In this document: positions 6,443 to 7,891 of the stretch, one piece after another
Position numbering within the stretch: the stretch's first letter is position 1
Layout of the letters: each line of letters opens with the position of its first letter
Source of the DNA: Lysobacterales bacterium
GTDB lineage: Bacteria; Pseudomonadota; Gammaproteobacteria; Xanthomonadales; SZUA-36
Assembly (NCBI GenBank): GCA_029287515.1
Contig: JARFQZ010000145.1
Span: 1 to 7,891 of the forward strand
Reading direction: 5' to 3'
Length of the DNA: 7,891 bases
Position numbers and translations under genes: made by a program
Notes under the pieces: generated by a model
Databases searched by the model: none
What the model saw: the letters and a program-made list of their open reading frames with translations, nothing else
What the model was told of the DNA's origin: nothing

Positions 6443-7219
6443 TCAGCGAATGAAACTCTTTTCCGTGATGTCCATAAAGTCCACCAGAGGCTTGATTTCA
6501 TCATGTTCGCCGGCCATTTCTCGCAGTTTCTGAACAGCTTCATCCAGCGGTATGCCCGAACGGTAAAGCAACTTGTAAGCGCGCCGGACCTGTTGGATCT
6601 GCTCGGCTGAATAGCCGCGCCGCCTTAGCCCTTCGGTATTTACCCCCCGGGCTTTCGCTTTCTCGCCCGACACCGTGACATAGGGCGGAATACTGCGGTT
6701 TACGTAGCTGGCAAACGAGGTGAAACTGTGTTCACCCACGGTACAGAACTGGTGAATGAGCGAGTAGCCGGACAGGATGGCCCAGTCACCAACGGTCACG
6801 TGACCAGCCAGTGAAGTGTTGTTTGCCATGATGATGTTGTCACCCAGTACGCAGTCGTGGGCGATATGGACGCAGGCCATGATCCAGTTGTTGTTGCCGA
6901 CGATGGTTTTTCCCCCTCCCTCGACCGTGCCCCGGCTGAAAGTGCACATTTCGCGGATGGTGGTGTTGTCTCCGATGACGAGTTCGGTATCCTCGCCGCC
7001 GTACTTCTTGTCCTGGGGCTCCTCGCCCATCGATGCCGAATGGAAAATTCGTGTGTTTTCACCGATGGTGGTCCGGCCAGTGACGACCACGTGCGCTCCT
7101 ATCCAGCTGCCGGCGCCGATCCGGACTTTTGGGCCTATTACGCTGAATGGACCGATTTCGGCGTCGTCGGCTACTTCGGCTGCCGGATCGACCAGTGCGG
7201 TTTCATGAATCTTGCTCAC
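6443..7219 (-). CDS. lpxA: UDP-N-acetylglucosamine acyltransferase
   Basis: A 258-residue enzyme for the first step of lipid A synthesis: transfer of a 3-hydroxyacyl chain from ACP to the 3-OH of UDP-GlcNAc. The N-terminal two thirds are hexapeptide repeats (I-G-x-x-x-x type, about residues 8-180) forming a left-handed beta-helix, and the rest is the helical C-terminal domain. His121 in H-I-A-H-D-C aligns with the catalytic His125 of E. coli, and His118 and His140 match His122 and His144. Asn194, Glu196, Arg200 and Arg201 match the nucleotide-binding set Asn198, Glu200, Arg204, Arg205. The hydrocarbon-ruler position (E. coli Gly173, P. aeruginosa Met169) is Phe169, suggesting a shorter acyl donor. 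The start is GTG 7219, with AGGA at 7228-7231 well spaced and a GTGA 4-nt overlap with the fabZ stop; the earlier ATG at 7285 lies inside fabZ. Confidence 0.97.
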   Translation of the reverse strand: MSKIHETALVDPAAEVADDAEIGPFSVIGPKVRIGAGSWIGAHVVVTGRTTIGENTRIFHSASMGEEPQDKKYGGEDTELVIGDNTTIREMCTFSRGTVEGGGKTIVGNNNWIMACVHIAHDCVLGDNIIMANNTSLAGHVTVGDWAILSGYSLIHQFCTVGEHSFTSFASYVNRSIPPYVTVSGEKAKARGVNTEGLRRRGYSAEQIQQVRRAYKLLYRSGIPLDEAVQKLREMAGEHDEIKPLVDFMDITEKSFIR

Positions 7220-7683
7220 TTGGGTTTTCCTGAACACAGTAATTCGCAGCTTGCCACACGTTTGCCGTTTACACTGGCCTGGCACTCATACCAGCCCATT
7301 CTGCGCTTGATGCGCTTCTGAATCGCCTCCAGCACCAATTGATCACCGGGGACGACAATCTGGCTGAACCGGGCATTATCGACCTTGACCAGGTAATACA
7401 ACTCGCCTTTTTCGCCGGCGGTTTCAGCAGCGAGGTGGGCCAGCATGCCTGCTGCCTGCGCCATCGCCTCTATCATCAGTACGCCGGGCATCACGGGGTT
7501 GCCGGGAAAATGGCCGGTGAAAAAAGGTTCGTTGACGGTGACATTTTTGATGCCGATGAGCTTTTTCTCGGGCTCCATCTGCATGGAAATCACCCGGTCG
7601 ATCAGCAGGAAAGGATAACGGTGGGGCAGGTATTTCTCGATGTCACCGGCCTCCACCGGGTGGGACAGAATATTATTTTCCAT
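7216..7683 (-). CDS. fabZ: 3-hydroxyacyl-[acyl-carrier-protein] dehydratase FabZ
   Basis: A 155-residue hot-dog-fold dehydratase of type II fatty acid synthesis, converting 3-hydroxyacyl-ACP to trans-2-enoyl-ACP in the cytoplasm. The catalytic pair is visible: His58 in F-T-G-H-F-P-G-N-P-V-M-P-G-V and Glu72 in M-I-E-A-M-A-Q. The N-terminal L-P-H-R-Y-P-F-L-L-I-D-R-V (19-31) is another family hallmark, and length is normal. Its place between lpxD and lpxA is conserved in proteobacteria and makes biological sense: FabZ and the Lpx acyltransferases compete for the same 3-hydroxyacyl-ACP pool, so joint expression helps balance phospholipid and lipid A. ATG 7683 lies 11 nt inside the end of lpxD, and upstream bases show only a poor Shine-Dalgarno match, so translation probably depends on coupling to lpxD. 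The stop overlaps the lpxA GTG start by 4 nt. Confidence 0.97.
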   Translation of the reverse strand: MENNILSHPVEAGDIEKYLPHRYPFLLIDRVISMQMEPEKKLIGIKNVTVNEPFFTGHFPGNPVMPGVLMIEAMAQAAGMLAHLAAETAGEKGELYYLVKVDNARFSQIVVPGDQLVLEAIQKRIKRRMGWYECQASVNGKRVASCELLCSGKPK

Positions 7684-7891
7684 TTGTGGTTCGCTTTTTC
7701 ATCTCAGTTTCGATTGTGTGAATTCTTTTCGCCATATCGTCCAGGTTCCTCATGCGGGCGAGGATACGCTGCCATTTCGCTGCGGGCATCGAAGAAATAT
7801 AACCGGCCCAGGTCGTACCGGGCTCGGTGATCGATCGTGTGACGTCACTGCCTGCCAAGATGGTCGTGCGATCGGCAATTTCCAGGTGGTG
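7673..7891 (-). CDS. lpxD: UDP-3-O-(3-hydroxyacyl)glucosamine N-acyltransferase (C-terminal part)
   Basis: Only the last 72 residues of this gene are in the window; it continues beyond the right edge. LpxD adds the second 3-hydroxyacyl chain, to the 2-amino group of UDP-3-O-acylglucosamine, in the third step of lipid A synthesis. What is visible is the end of the hexapeptide beta-helix (H-H-L-E-I-A-D-R-T-T-I), the family's V-T-R-S-I-T-E-P-G-T-T-W-A-G segment that caps it, then the K-W-Q-R and L-D-D-M-A-K-R helices of the short C-terminal extension ending in a basic tail. The catalytic histidine is upstream and not seen. A TTG at 7858 is an internal codon, not a start, because the family sequence continues before it without a stop. 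The end overlaps fabZ by 11 nt, and the identity is also supported by the gene order. Confidence 0.93.
   Translation of the reverse strand, partial: HHLEIADRTTILAGSDVTRSITEPGTTWAGYISSMPAAKWQRILARMRNLDDMAKRIHTIETEMKKRTTNGK

Noticed and set aside
7339..7830. Plus-strand frame of 163 codons opposite fabZ and lpxD
   Set aside because: It is antisense to two clearly conserved genes and shows no family features.

Overview
The window looks like chromosomal backbone from a Gram-negative gammaproteobacterium, moderately GC-rich and very densely coded. The evidence is a lipid A biosynthesis cluster in the usual order (lpxD-fabZ-lpxA-lpxB-rnhB, read on the minus strand) and an arsC-like / yihY / tlpA-like neighbourhood that, from memory, resembles one in Pseudomonas. 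A Xanthomonadales- or Chromatiales-like lineage is possible, but I cannot fix the genus from sequence alone. There are no mobile elements, CRISPR arrays, RNA genes or recombination scars.

Left (about 1-2220, plus): one long gene for an unrecognised, apparently soluble protein of about 730 residues. It has an acidic Pro/Glu linker near its N-terminus, eight cysteines confined to the middle, and a possible tandem duplication of a helical module of about 127 residues. Its true start may lie beyond the left edge.

Middle (2201-4686): a minus-strand pair, an ArsC/YfgD-like reductase followed by a four-helix DUF2069 membrane protein that overlaps it by 4 nt and starts at TTG. This pair diverges from a plus-strand pair, a YihY/BrkB-family membrane protein followed after 1 nt by an exported TlpA-like thioredoxin. 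The 65 nt between arsC and yihY is the only sizeable intergenic space and should hold both promoters.

Right (4691-7891, minus): the 3' end of lpxD, then fabZ, lpxA, lpxB and rnhB. Adjacent genes overlap by 4-11 nt, except for a 19-nt gap before lpxB. LpxD, LpxA and LpxB make the acylated disaccharide core of lipid A. FabZ draws on the same 3-hydroxyacyl-ACP pool for fatty acid elongation. RNase HII is a co-transcribed passenger involved in ribonucleotide and RNA:DNA hybrid repair.

All gaps between genes are under 70 nt, and I see no convincing intrinsic terminator at either convergent junction (about 2201-2220 and 4687-4690). I did not find a new biological system. The points most worth a second look are the unknown left-hand protein and its internal duplication, a phenylalanine at the acyl-chain 'ruler' position of LpxA, and a GC hairpin in place of a Shine-Dalgarno sequence before lpxB.
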